From Turnera subulata (Eukaryota; Streptophyta; Magnoliopsida; Malpighiales; Passifloraceae): DNA of 64,000 bases. The first letter of the stretch is position 1, and each line of letters opens with the position of its first letter. The notes below the pieces were generated by a model. The model was not told where the DNA came from. It was given only the letters and a program-made list of their open reading frames with translations, and did no database searches. The position numbers and the translations under genes are program-made. The stretch spans positions 20,564 through 84,563 of the forward strand of contig JAKUCV010003173.1 in assembly GCA_028386065.3 (NCBI GenBank), given 5' to 3'. This document shows, piece by piece, positions 1 to 11,400 of this stretch.

Positions 1-731
1 GCGGGCTGTGAGGAGGAAGATGGTGGTGTGTGCGAGGCGGGGTTGTGGTGTAGGTGGTGGTCTCGGTTGGTGTTGCAGGTGGTGGTGTTCTTTGGTGGGG
101 GTCGGTGCGCAAAGGTGGCTCGCGGTGGGGGAGGCGTCGGTGGTCTCGGCTTCTTGTGGACGGGCGGAAGGAAGGAGGAGTAGGAGAGGAAGGAGAAAAG
201 AAAAGAAAAGTGAAAGGGAAAAGATGGGTTCGGTGGATGTGTGTGTGTTTGTTGGTGGAGAAGAGGAGATGAGGGAGAGAAGGAAGACAAAAAGAAGATG
301 GCAGACAAGGGCTCATAGGAGAGGGGCAGGAAGGAAATGGTGGGGCAAGCGGCGGCGTCACGGGCGGGAGAAGAAAAGTGACGGGAAAGAAAGGGAAAAA
401 GAAAAGAGAAAAAGAAGAAAGAAAAGAGGAAAAGAAAAGAAGAAAAGAAAGATGACAGGGGCAAAATCGTAATTTCCCGTCCCGAGTCCAAAAATATGAC
501 TTGGGCTCGGAAAATCCGATTAATTCTCTCGAGCGTCAACCAACTCTCGGAACTGAAAACCGAGGCTCGGTTAGTTAGGAAGAAACTCCCGAGCGCGGGA
601 AAATTCTCGTTTTCGAAAAACGACTCCTGTTTTACCGTGAATTAAATTCCCGGGATTATTTCAACAGTGAATCACGGTGAAACAATTTCTACAGTCCCGG
701 TAAAAATCAAAAATTTACCCGGGCTGTTACA
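1..731 (-). mobile_element. Partial Ty3/gypsy LTR, left edge of window
   Basis: Read on the minus strand this begins at 731 with TGTAACAGCCCGGGTAAA and continues through the same U3 landmarks as the LTRs at 57094 and 61565: the TTACCGGGACTGTA block, the TTCACCGTGATTCAC block, the CGCGCTCGGGA motif and then a C-rich, low-complexity leader. There is no polypurine tract on the + side of 731, so the outer (5') end of the LTR faces unique DNA there. It is therefore either the 5' LTR of a minus-strand element whose body lies left of the window, or a solo LTR. The open frames over 8-472 are low-complexity LTR sequence and not a gene. Confidence 0.85.
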
Positions 732-973
732 TTTTTATTTTTGTCTTTGTTTTTCTATGAGAACAATCATTAACTTGTTAATCCACCTGGTTCCACTTAA
801 GCATGGCTTCAAGTTCGAGTCTCCTGTATATGTAAAATTCTCATCCAAAAACTCACCTACCGTAACGTGTTGTGTGACCTTGATCGAATTTGAATAGATC
901 CTCCCTATAAAAAAATGTCAATTTTTTTTTTGGTAAAAGACGTGATATAAAACTTAAATTAACAAGGTACGGG

Positions 974-1480
974 TTACGAGCCAGTTGCATTTGCCAAAAT
1001 GGCAACCATGCAGTAGTCACGCGGAATGTCAAGAATTCTCAACTCATCAATTAGCTGTAAAGCTCTCTTAGCTAAAATATCTGCTACAAAATTAGCTCCC
1101 GGTATATGGTGGATATTAACTGTCCAATTCCGAGCTAATATAGAACAAGTGCAATTATGATGGTAGATGCTCCACACGTCTAGCAGGTGGGGCATTTAAA
1201 AGTGAGGCTACCTCTTGGTTATCCGTCTCCACAATCAAATGAATTATGCATGTGCTCCATGCAATGCATCGAGCATCATAACCATGATTCTGCTTGGAAA
1301 CTAGTGCAAGATCATATATTATGTATGAATCTTTTGCACCATCTTCCTGAACGACCGAACAAGCCCACCAACCGTTGTTCGATTAATGAAGAAATAGAAA
1401 GCACCATCTATGTTGACTTTCTACCAGCCTTCAGGAGGGGAGTCCATCCTATCTCCACCGACACTCTGTAGGTATTAACA
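974..1480 (-). pseudogene. LINE-type RNase H domain relic
   Basis: The 73-residue minus-strand frame at 974-1195 contains HIPGANFVADILAKRAL, the C-terminal signature of the RNase H-like domain found in plant non-LTR retrotransposons and related zinc-binding RT proteins. Upstream on the same strand, in other frames, come a match to the VNIDGAF start of that domain (near 1440-1400) and LIVETDNQEVASLLN (near 1230-1185). The order is right but the frames are broken by indels, so this is a decayed fragment. No reverse transcriptase or endonuclease part is visible in the window. Confidence 0.65.
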
Positions 1481-1499
1481 CTCAGGTCTCCACTTTAAG

Positions 1500-4400
1500 C
1501 ACGTTCAAGCCGTTAGTGCTAGCATTTTCACTTATTTTTTCATGAGAACATCGGACAACAACTGGATCTGAGAATCTGGCAACTATGGTAGGATTTCATG
1601 TTTTTAATCGGGTGGGCCAGACAAGGGCCCGTTAAAGAAAAAAAGTTATTGCCCAGATAGGCAGACTCTATATCATATTATTTTTTTTTTTCTTTAGTCC
1701 CCCAGATTTTATAACCTATCATAAGAATCAAATATATAAATGTCATACATATTCCTTGAGATTAACACATTTGTCAGTCATCCAATGCCACATGTTTTCC
1801 AAGTGGATACGCTTACGTGTGCATCATATCATACCTTAAGAATAACACTTTTGTCTTTTGCCAGCCATAATTGAAATCTCTCTTTGTATCTTCTTATCAA
1901 GAAATTCATCAAAGGATGATCCAAAAAAAGAAAGAAATCTCATCGAAGGAATAAATTAATTAAAATCAGTCTGGTCTACGGGAATTTTCTGCATATATGA
2001 AGAGACTTTAGGTAAGTCGCTTACCCCTTAGACCAACCCCATATCAATGCTTTTTAGGTTTTGATTTGGGCCAAGTGTATGAGAATGCCCTTTTCTTTCT
2101 TCATCATTTCTTTTTCTGTCAGGCAATTAACGCAGATAATTCAACGCTACAAGGAGGGAAATCTTTCAGTGGCCCAATTATGGAAAACATATATCTTCCT
2201 AAGTTAGTATTTTGGCCGAATATCTCTTTCTAAGTTGGTAAATACATGTTTAACGTTTCTCATTGAAACAGAAAAAAATTTATGCTAGCAAACTATTCCA
2301 AAATATATTTTCCTCATTATTAATGTATGTCTATGATATGTAGTCTTAAGTTTGAATTAGTCTTTTAATGAAAAATCATGGTCTCACATATTCGATATCG
2401 GGCTAATATTTAAATTTTTAGAGTCTATATGTATAGTAGATGACAACATGATTGGTTTCGAAACATTGGGTACAATTTTTTTGTATGCAGGACCATATCC
2501 ATCATCAGGTGGTTGTTGTGAACCCATATTTTTACAGTAAAAAGAGGTCGTCAAATCATGCAAGTTTTGTTGGGCCAATAAAAAAACGACAGTTAATATG
2601 ACACTGGTGGGAAGGGGCCATCATCATATCGGGATCTTGGCCCCTTTTGGTGGCAAAGGCACGGGCTCAATTTAATTCGACATAAGTCCCGTCTTTGGGC
2701 CGAAACGGGCCACAACCCACACTTGACCCCAAGTCTGGTTTAGGTTAATCTGTACAATGTCAGGTTTAGTCCCTGAAATTTTCTTTTTCTTGGCATCCTT
2801 ACCCATTGAGATTACTATGGATATGGCAAGGCTCGTCATAACACAAGTTTTTTTTCTCTTATTCTTTTGGTTATGTTGAATCTTAAGCGAGCATATTTTA
2901 ATCCAACGAATGAAGATCACAATAATGATTTCTTTCATATTTTAATGACTAAAAGCGCGACAGAATAGAAATGAATATAACAATAATCACGAACATCAAA
3001 ATAGTGGAAACTAATTTGATGAATCTAGTTTCAATCAATATGGGAGGGTATAATAATTCAATTAAGGAGCATATCAAAATTGTCGTAAATGAGTAAGACG
3101 GGCCTAGTATATGCAATTTCAACTTGACTTGCTAAGATAATAGCCAAACGCGACTTGAATTTGTAGGCTCGAATTTGGTTTCGTCTAGATTGAACTCATA
3201 AGAAATTGCTAGAATTAGCTCAATAAAACTCAATTCAAATATACATGATCATAAATTCGACGAGATTTGATTAAGGGATTGATTAGGCTGATGAATTTAA
3301 CGAGTAGAGTGTTATTAACCTTGAGCTTAACTTGCTTCAATGCAAAAAGCTTTTACTTGAGATTGATAAAACTGAGCTAAGTTATGAGTTTTGAACTTAT
3401 GATGGAACGGATATCGACATTCAAATAGCATGTCTCATTATACTCTAAATATCGATTTAGTTTGTTCGAGTTGATTAAAACAATGAGATTTATAAACTTT
3501 TTTTTTTTTTTTATCTAACCAATGGTTTAGCCTGGTTTGAACTAGGTCGACATATTCATAAAAATGTTATTCAAAGGAATACACCAAACCACTTAAATGT
3601 TGACAATGAATTATTTGAGTTTGAGATAAAGAAACTTTTTTTTACTCATTTAAACTCATTAAGATAAGATGCACGCCTTCTGCCGAGATATTTGATGCGT
3701 TACACATTTTGTGGCATGAAGATGGATACTTTTGATTAGCGATCCCTTATTTTACAATTGCTTCAGGCCGGTATTGTTTTCAGACCCTCACTAATATCAT
3801 TATGATGGTGTCGCTTAAATATTTAGTGACAAATATATATGTTTACAAACAATTAAAAGCATTGGAGCTTTATTATCTCGTCGAAACAGTATTCGGTGCT
3901 TTATTTATGGATTTTAAGAGTATTTATATTCGGAACTAGTTCACACATATCTCGTAAGTAGTTCCTGAGCCTTTTATAGTATCCGTATGTATTTTATTTA
4001 TAGAATTTATATTTTTGGACTAGCTCATATATATCTCACTTCCCATGGACATAATCATTTTCATACTATCTGCGTGTGACTAAGTCCACCACGTAGCGAG
4101 TTTCTATAAAGAACAAAAAAAAGTTCACACAACAAAACTTCATCGGTACTTGGACAACTTCCGATGGTGAGAGATCCTTTCCATCTATTTCTAGCGAGAT
4201 GATGTAATACAGTTCACATGCCTTCCATGGAAAATATCCACGCCAAACAAAGAAATGTGAATATCGATTAAGGTAATGCAGTAACGCAACCTCTGTTTTT
4301 TTCGGTGATGGATAAATTTCAAATGCCAGTTCTGTACACCTCCCTGAATCTTAATTCTTAACTAAGGCAGAAAATACAGTGTCATGGGTAGAGTATCAAA

Positions 4401-7100
4401 TTCAAAGTTTTCCTTATGTATGACATTTGAGCTGAGCTGGGGAAACAGAGCCTAAGCTGTATCACGATGTATGTTTCATGTTTGGATGATATGGAATATG
4501 TGTTAGGATTAGATCAATTAGTAAAGTTAGGATATGGATTTTTCCTATAGTAATATAACAAGATAGATCATACCATTAATTTTCGAATGAAAGGCTACAA
4601 AATAAGTGAGAAAGTAAGATATCTAAAATAAGGCGAGACTTATCCGTTGAGTTAGAAAATTTGGATAAGATTGAAGTATAGGAGATAAGGGGAGGGATAT
4701 TCAATCCTGTAATTAAATCCCAGACGCTTAATCTAATTAAGCAACCCAGGTTAAGTGCCGTTGTTAATGGTCGGTAACACCATAAGCTACTAATAGGTCG
4801 ATGACGTTCCCAAGCCTTGGGGAATCATGTATGGTCTCCATTTTAGAATACGAACATATATCAAGTAAAAGAGCATAGTCGTACATTATAGCTGTGAACA
4901 CGATTTGTACATGCGAGTTTTGCAAAAAGAACGATGGCATCAACTTCACAATTGTTGATGATTTTACCTAAAACGAGATTTATAAGGCTTGACTTTTTTT
5001 TTTTGATTCGAGTGTTTACGTACCTAAATAGGTTACCATGGGAACGTTAGCATATTTGGTCCTTACCAGAGCCAAAAAATGGAAGTGAAATTCAAGCAAG
5101 TGAGCTGAAATATAAAGTTAAGCCATGAAGAAAATTGGATTAGGGGATGAGAGCATAGAAGATTTCAACCTCAAATAGTGAAGGAATTGCTCTGATATGC
5201 AGAACTTTGATTTTTTTAAGACGAGGTACCGGGAGCAAGAAATTGACACATACTGCTGCTGTATCCAATCAAAAACGTGGAAAACAAATAAGGTAGAAAA
5301 GAATTGATGACAGTGACAACCAGCCTTTAACAAATGCAAAGTTGTAAAGCATAACTGAACTCTAATCAGTCTTGTGTTATGTAAAGAATTCAATTGTGTG
5401 GTAAGGAGATGGCGAAGTTATGTCCTGATTGTTGATTAGGGGAAAGCCTTCACAAACTAATGCTTCCAGTCACAAACTGACACAGTAGCTGAAGACGGCT
5501 AAACCAGTTCTTCAATCGAAATGTTTCTTGTACCTTACTTCAGGAATTCGATGTTTAAATTCTGACCACTATCCCTGTATTCTCAAAGCAGCAAATTTGT
5601 GTTATAAATTAAGGCATGCCTGTGTAGGTTTTGTCAATCTCTGTGTGTTGTTTTCTCCTCTTGCAGTCCAAATGGCGATGTGGTCCTGTATACAACTGCA
5701 GTTTTGTTATGAAGCCCTATAATTCCATATGAACGGAGAACTCAAAGAATTATCGTATTGAATTGAGAGCCTATCAGACGGTAAAGAAGATGATTCTTGT
5801 TACAGAATTAGTTGATCCTAGTTGTAGTAGGAAACACCACTAATGGGATGAAGAACAACCCAGGTTACTATCTCCATGTGAGCTAGAAAACCATGTGTCT
5901 TGCATTAAGAAGTTGCTGACTTGCAATTACATACACGAATAGCTTCTGGAATCGTTCTTTACTACCGAGTTACCAAGCCAAAGCACAAATCTGGGGATGT
6001 ATCAGCCTCGATTCTCCAATTGTTCATTCATCTCAAGGGTTGAGTGTGTGGAGGAAGTGACAGTTGTTGGTAATTCGCCACATTATTCTAAATTATGCCG
6101 TGTGACTTTGATTAATTCTATTCATAAGACAGTTAATTCGCTGTTAAATAGAGTATTGCTAGCATTGGTTGTGGAGTAATCGGTAGCAGAAGAGATTCAG
6201 ATGTTGTTTTTGTGATTTTAGAGTGTTTGCAATGCTCCATGCTTTTACCCTGTGGATGTTCAGGAACACGGTAAAATAATTTGAGGGTAAACAATGAGGT
6301 ACTGTCAAGAGTACATTTTTTAGCACCATGTCTTATAATCTGAGATTGTATTGTTCACTCACAGGGATGATTTTATTGGTCTTATTTGTCCAGAAAGGTT
6401 GAGCTGCGGATTGTGAAGCTAAGCAAAAGACAGAGGTCACATATGTGTCGCTATGCAATGAAGGAACTTGTACATGAAAATGAACTATATGTATGTGGCC
6501 GGAAAGTCTTTAATTCACCAGCACAATCGCTGCTTGAATTCATTAACATTGCAAATACAGAATGATCACAAGTAATGTATTCACAAATTAGAAAATAATT
6601 GGTGAATTTTAATCCTTGCAAATGGCTACACCACAAGAATGTTCTAGTGCATCCATATTGACCCATGAATGTGTGCAAGTTGATTGGTATTCTGCTCAAT
6701 CGTTTGCTGCCCAAATCTGAATGGATTTTCACGCTTCTTAGTTCAATGGCTTCCTTTACTAAGCTACTTTCAGGAAAGGTGAAAAAATCTGGGATTAAAC
6801 CAGAGCATTCTTCAGAAATCGCTCATAACCACAACAACATCAAACCAAACCCTTGTTTTGACCTTTACGGCTTCAAACCCGAATTTCTCCCAAAATGCTG
6901 AGCCGAAAATCACAATCCAATACTCATTGGAACGCTCAAATAATAAGCTAGCGAATGCAAAAAACCTCATTAAAATCCATTAACTACAGATCAAGATATG
7001 CCCAAATTATTAGAGCTTAAAAGCACACCCCAAACCAACAAACTACATCCACCCCTCTCAATATCGCCCATCCAAATCCTCCTCATCCCACTCGCTCTCA
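1500..7100. other. Gene-free intergenic stretch
   Basis: No open frame here resembles a known protein and none exceeds about 95 codons. The sequence is AT-rich with many short poly-T/poly-A runs (1680-1692, 3500-3513). A loosely repeated segment occurs near 3895-3950 and 3990-4050 (TTATTTAT...ATTTATATT..GGACTAG). I see no RNA gene or intact mobile element. Promoter elements of the histone gene begin after 7100. Confidence 0.5.
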
Positions 7101-7154
7101 CCCGTAGATAAGCCCAGATCCAAAGGCCAATATTTAAACTTGACAAAAGGAGGC

Positions 7155-7162
7155 GATCCGCG
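7155..7162. promoter_or_regulatory. Plant histone promoter octamer (CGCGGATC, reverse orientation)
   Basis: GATCCGCG is the exact reverse complement of CGCGGATC, the octamer element known from plant histone gene promoters and linked to S-phase and meristem expression. It lies about 70 bp upstream of a TATA-like box and 223 bp upstream of the histone H1 start codon. That this is its function here is inferred from the exact match and the position. Confidence 0.7.
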
Positions 7163-7177
7163 TGAAATGTGGTTTAA

Positions 7178-7184
7178 CCAATCA
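7178..7184 (+). promoter_or_regulatory. CCAAT box of histone H1 promoter
   Basis: CCAATCA lies between the histone octamer (7155) and the TATA-like box (7223), the usual position for a NF-Y type CCAAT element. A second GCCAAT occurs near 7127. Confidence 0.5.
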
Positions 7185-7222
7185 GGTAGCAGCTTTTGGA
7201 TACCTTCCTCTGTATACTTGAC

Positions 7223-7230
7223 TATTTAAA
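7223..7230 (+). promoter_or_regulatory. TATA-like box of histone H1
   Basis: TATTTAAA lies about 155 bp before the start codon. This predicts transcription from about 7255-7260 and a C/A-rich 5' leader of about 125 nt. Confidence 0.55.
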
Positions 7231-7384
7231 TGCCTCCATTTTCGTCATCCTCACTCACACATCAACGGAATTACCAGCACAACCACACACATCTATTCTA
7301 TACTCAACCAATTTCCAGATCCAATCCCTAGCCACTCCCTCCCCTCCTTTCTTTTCCCCAATCTTATCAAAACCCTAGCACGAG

Positions 7385-8347
7385 ATGGCCACCGAAGAAC
7401 CAACCGTCCCCGTCGAGACTAACCCCGACCCGGCGGAGGAAACCCAGCCCGAGGAGAAACCGGCCGCCAAAGTCACGCGAGCCAAGAAGGCGAAACAACC
7501 CAAAGAGCCCAAGCCTAAGAAGAGCCCTGCTCCTAAGAAACCCAGAACTCGTACCCCTTCTTCTCACCCTCCCTACGAAGAGGTATTGATCCTGTCGTTT
7601 TACTTTATTTCTTTTACCGTTTTGAGTTACGATGTTTTGTTCTGGATCTGATGATGTTGTTTTGTGTTTTAGATGATCAAGGATGCAATTGTTACCCTGA
7701 AGGAGAAGACCGGGTCTAGCCAGTACGCGATAACCAAGTTCATTGAAGAGAAGCAGAAGCAGTTGCCCCCCAACTTCAAGAAGCTTCTTTTGTTCCACTT
7801 GAAGAAGCTCGTCGCCTCCGGTAGGCTCGTCAAGGTCAAGGGCTCCTTCAAGCTCCCTCCAGCTTCTCGCTCCTCCGCTCCCAAGCCGGCCCCTGCTGCT
7901 TCTCCGGCTAAGAAGAAGGCGGCTGCTGCTGCCAAGCCCAAGCCCAAGGCTAAACCAGCTGCTAAGAAGGATACTAAGCCCGCCAAGGCGGCGGCGGCTA
8001 AGGCTCCGGCCAAGGCCAAGTCTAAATCAGCTGCCAAGCCCAAGACCGCCGCAAAGCCCAAAGCTGTCGTGAAGCCTAAAGCCAAGGCTGCTGCTCCGGT
8101 CAAGGCCAAGGCGGCCGCCACGAAGACCAAGGCTGCTGCCAAGCCCAAGGCCGAGAAGAAGCCGGCGGCTAAGGTGGCCAGGACGTCCACCAGAACATCT
8201 CCAGGGAAGAGGACGGCAGCTGCGGCGGCCAAAGCTGCGCCGAAGAAGGCCGCTGCAGCTAAGAAGGCCCCTGCCAAGAGCGTGAAGGTTAAGAGCGTTA
8301 AGTCGCCGGCGAAGAAGGCTACCGCGGCGAGGAGGACAAGGAAGTGA
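7385..8347 (+). CDS. Linker histone H1
   Basis: Two exons, 7385-7582 and 7673-8347, joined over a 90 bp intron (gaagag/gtattg ... gttttag/atgatc), encode about 290 residues. The acidic, proline-rich N-terminus (residues 1-60) is followed by a winged-helix globular domain from HPPYEE (about 61) through the KDAIVTLKEKTGSSQYAI helix to VKVKGSFKLPP (about 128). The remaining C-terminal tail is almost entirely lysine, alanine and proline, with many AAKPK/KAKA units and SPGK/SPAK motifs that are typical cyclin-dependent kinase sites. H1 binds linker DNA at the nucleosome entry/exit and compacts chromatin. The single intron inside the globular domain is usual for plant H1 genes. The promoter carries the histone octamer, CCAAT and TATA-like elements. 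The class assignment is secure; the H1 subtype is not determined. Confidence 0.96.
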
Positions 8348-8354
8348 TGGCAGT

Positions 8355-8377
8355 AGAGAGAGAGAGAGAGAGAGAGA
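8355..8377. repeat. (AG)n microsatellite in histone H1 3' UTR
   Basis: About eleven AG units begin 8 bases after the H1 stop codon, followed by further purine-rich sequence to about 8420. It is transcribed as part of the 3' UTR. Confidence 0.85.
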
Positions 8378-8469
8378 TAGAGGGCGAAAGAGAAAGAAAT
8401 ACGACAGAGAGAGAGACTAGTGCCTGTAGGGGTAGGTTTGTAAATTTCGGGGTGTGATTTGGGGTCCAT

Positions 8470-11400
8470 GTATGTATATCCTCATATATGACATTGGATC
8501 TTAGTTCGTTACATTCCCATTTTTCTTCTTACTTTGTAATTCGTTTCTCTGTTAATTTTTTAGGGATTTGATAACAGTAATGTAGCTACTTGTGATGTTG
8601 GGTTTCAATTTTTTGTGTGTGTTAGGTGCATGATTTTCTGTGAATCAAATGGGATTTTATGGTTGTATTAATTCAGCCATTTTAGTTATCACAATATGTT
8701 TGTTACACAAACGTCTGAAACATTAGCAATCAATCAAATCAATAATCAAAGCATTAATTTTATCGTCTTAAAACGGTTTCCGATTACTCGACCGACAAAG
8801 ATAAGAGGATATGATCATCGATTACGGAGTTCGTAACCACCAAGATTTTCAATTTTTTTTTTCCGCTTAATTGGGCGGTCATAAATTGATTAATCTTTTA
8901 AAATGGGAAGCTTAGGGTTAAGAAAAAGAGTGATCTAGGGAATAAAAATGAAGGATATGGGTTGGTATTTACAACTAGTATGTACTGTAGTAGCCAGTTG
9001 GTGCGTGTTAGAATGGAAATTATCGGCACTCGCGCACGCCAATTTCGGTTCCCTGATTTGAAGATTGGAAGCGGCTGCTGGGTTTCAGCTTCCATCTTCC
9101 TGTATCACACGAAAAAGGTACACACACACGCGCTTTAGTGCTTTCCTTAGAAACGTGGCTCACGGTTGTTATTATTACTGAAGTTCGTGGGCTTCTAAGC
9201 ATGTAGTGCTTGTATTGTAGGCTGGTCTCCGTCCGTTACGGCCGATGGATTTTCTACGGGGTTTGGAAGAGAAAATGGAGCTTTACTGACACCATTACTG
9301 GCGTAGGTGAGTGCCGTTTTAAGATCCATTTCATGTTGCTTTTCTGTTTTGCTTATCACTATCTCTTTGGTAGCTTTAATTATACTCTCCAGAAACCACA
9401 TTACAAGTGGGTAATCTGTCTTCAAAGCTGGACTGGACCTAAGTTTCTGCTGTGTTTTCGTAATCTTTCTTTGAAGTTGGCCTAAGTTTTGCTTTATCTT
9501 GGTAATCTCTCTCAGCAGGATTGCTGATTGTTCTTGGTTGTTATGCTTCATCTCTTTGAAACTATCACCTGTAATTATCATCAGCATGCTTGCAAAACCC
9601 TCAGTTGTTTTGTTTTAGAAATTGGGGATTTCGTTCTGTAGGCGTCATTGTTCTTTTCTGTTGTGAACTTATTAACCACTTATGATAGAAACTCTAGGAG
9701 GCTTATGGTTCCATCCCAACCATAAAAATTATAAAACTTGTTGTCTGCAAGTTGGTGGCTCATAGGGTTCACCCCACGTGTGTATTTGACATTATTCAAG
9801 CTGGATTGGGACTTTGAAAGCAGAGAATACCATAACATGTCGCGGCTTAAAACACACAATCAAGCTAAGATGCTCTGTATTTGCAATGGCGATGTGATAG
9901 CAGCGCAAAATAGGGTTCTCTAATTGGAATGCAGTTGTAATTTTGACCTCTTATGGCCTTCTTCATGTTTCCAGTGTACTGCCATTATTGGCTGTGCAAG
10001 ATATGTGCTGACAACTTTGTCCTGGTGGTAATTGTGTAGGTAATGACCCTTCATAGCTGATGGGTGATAACTTTAAGGGTAGCAACATCTTGTGAGGCAT
10101 TAAATTTGTTAGGTAAACAGCTAAATAAACTTGAAATAAATTGTTGAAGTAGCATCTAAGGTATTGAAGATTAATGGCCACCAGTTGTATGCCTATGAAA
10201 GGATATTTGATCTGTGTTTCCCAGAAATGCATCCTACGTGACCTCCTTCTGCATAGGGGTTCTTAGCCTTTATTAAAATAATTTATGATCTGCTGTCCCT
10301 GGTAGATGGATTGGGAGAGATATAGGGAGATTCTAAGAAACTGGCGTTGAAGATGGTATGCTGGTTCAATACCAAATTTCTAGCAACTTTAGTAGTTTAG
10401 CATGGTCAGTTGTTTTCTTTTGAATTTCATGGTTGGACTAATTAAGCAGGGAATTTCTTTTACGCACAGATGCTAATTCTTTTTTTAATCAGAAACCCTC
10501 ACTAATGGTAATTTTCAAGGCTATGTTCCTTGGTGGACAGAAAAAGTCTTGGGTTCTGAAGATATGTCCGTTCATGCAAAAATTGCTCAAAGGCAGGAAT
10601 TTGTCTGAATTCTTCGTCGATGACTTTGGCGAGATCATCATTGATAACAACCTTAAGGTGATTTCCCGCATGTGTGGGACTGAATGTGGTTTTATTAATC
10701 TTGATTTCCTCCTTTCTCAAGAGATTTCAATACTTTAAGTTTTAATATTCCAAAACTTTGTGAGCCTACATAATGAAGGTTTATATGGTTGTTTCTTTTA
10801 TTTGAAAACCGTCAGTTCTGTCTAGCTCAATTCTTTGTTTGCATTGGTAGTTTCAATGTTAAGCTATGGCTATTCTGTCGATGTGTTCGATACTGTTTTA
10901 ACTGCTTTCGTGCTTTTAGGTTTCTCCCATTGGTTAAGGCTCAGAAACAGTTAGGCTTCTGCTTACTGATATAGGAGTAAATTAAAGTTAGGGGGATCTT
11001 TATCTTGGGTGTTCATATGATGATGCACCAATGACCATCAGAAGTTAGCCATCTTGGACATCTGAGCAATTCTCACACCTATTGCATGGTGTAGAAGTGT
11101 GCTTTTAAGGATTAATTATTCAACTAGAATATTTGTTTCAGCTGTGAATGTGTTTAGCCAACTCGGCATCACTCCAATGGTTGCAGTGACATGCAGGTAA
11201 AAGCTCTGCGGAACTTTCCTTGGCTGGTTATGCATCCATGCAGTTCCATTGACTGATTTGGAATTACGGCTTAGATGAATTGTTTATGCAATTACTCAAT
11301 CCTGGGGCCCCAGGGCAGTGCTTTAAATACCTTCCTTTTTTATGTTCTCTGTTCATTTACAGTGTTTTCAAATACCTTTCCTGTTATGTCTTCAATGACT

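Noticed and set aside
8..472. 154-codon Arg/Lys/Gly-rich frame at the window start
   Set aside because: It lies in the low-complexity leader of a minus-strand LTR.
780..840. tRNA-like CAAGTTCGAGTC motif
   Set aside because: No acceptor stem or anticodon arm can be drawn around it.
7669..8469. 266-codon open frame on the minus strand
   Set aside because: It is the antisense shadow of the histone H1 Lys/Ala-rich tail; the long open frame follows from the skewed codon composition.
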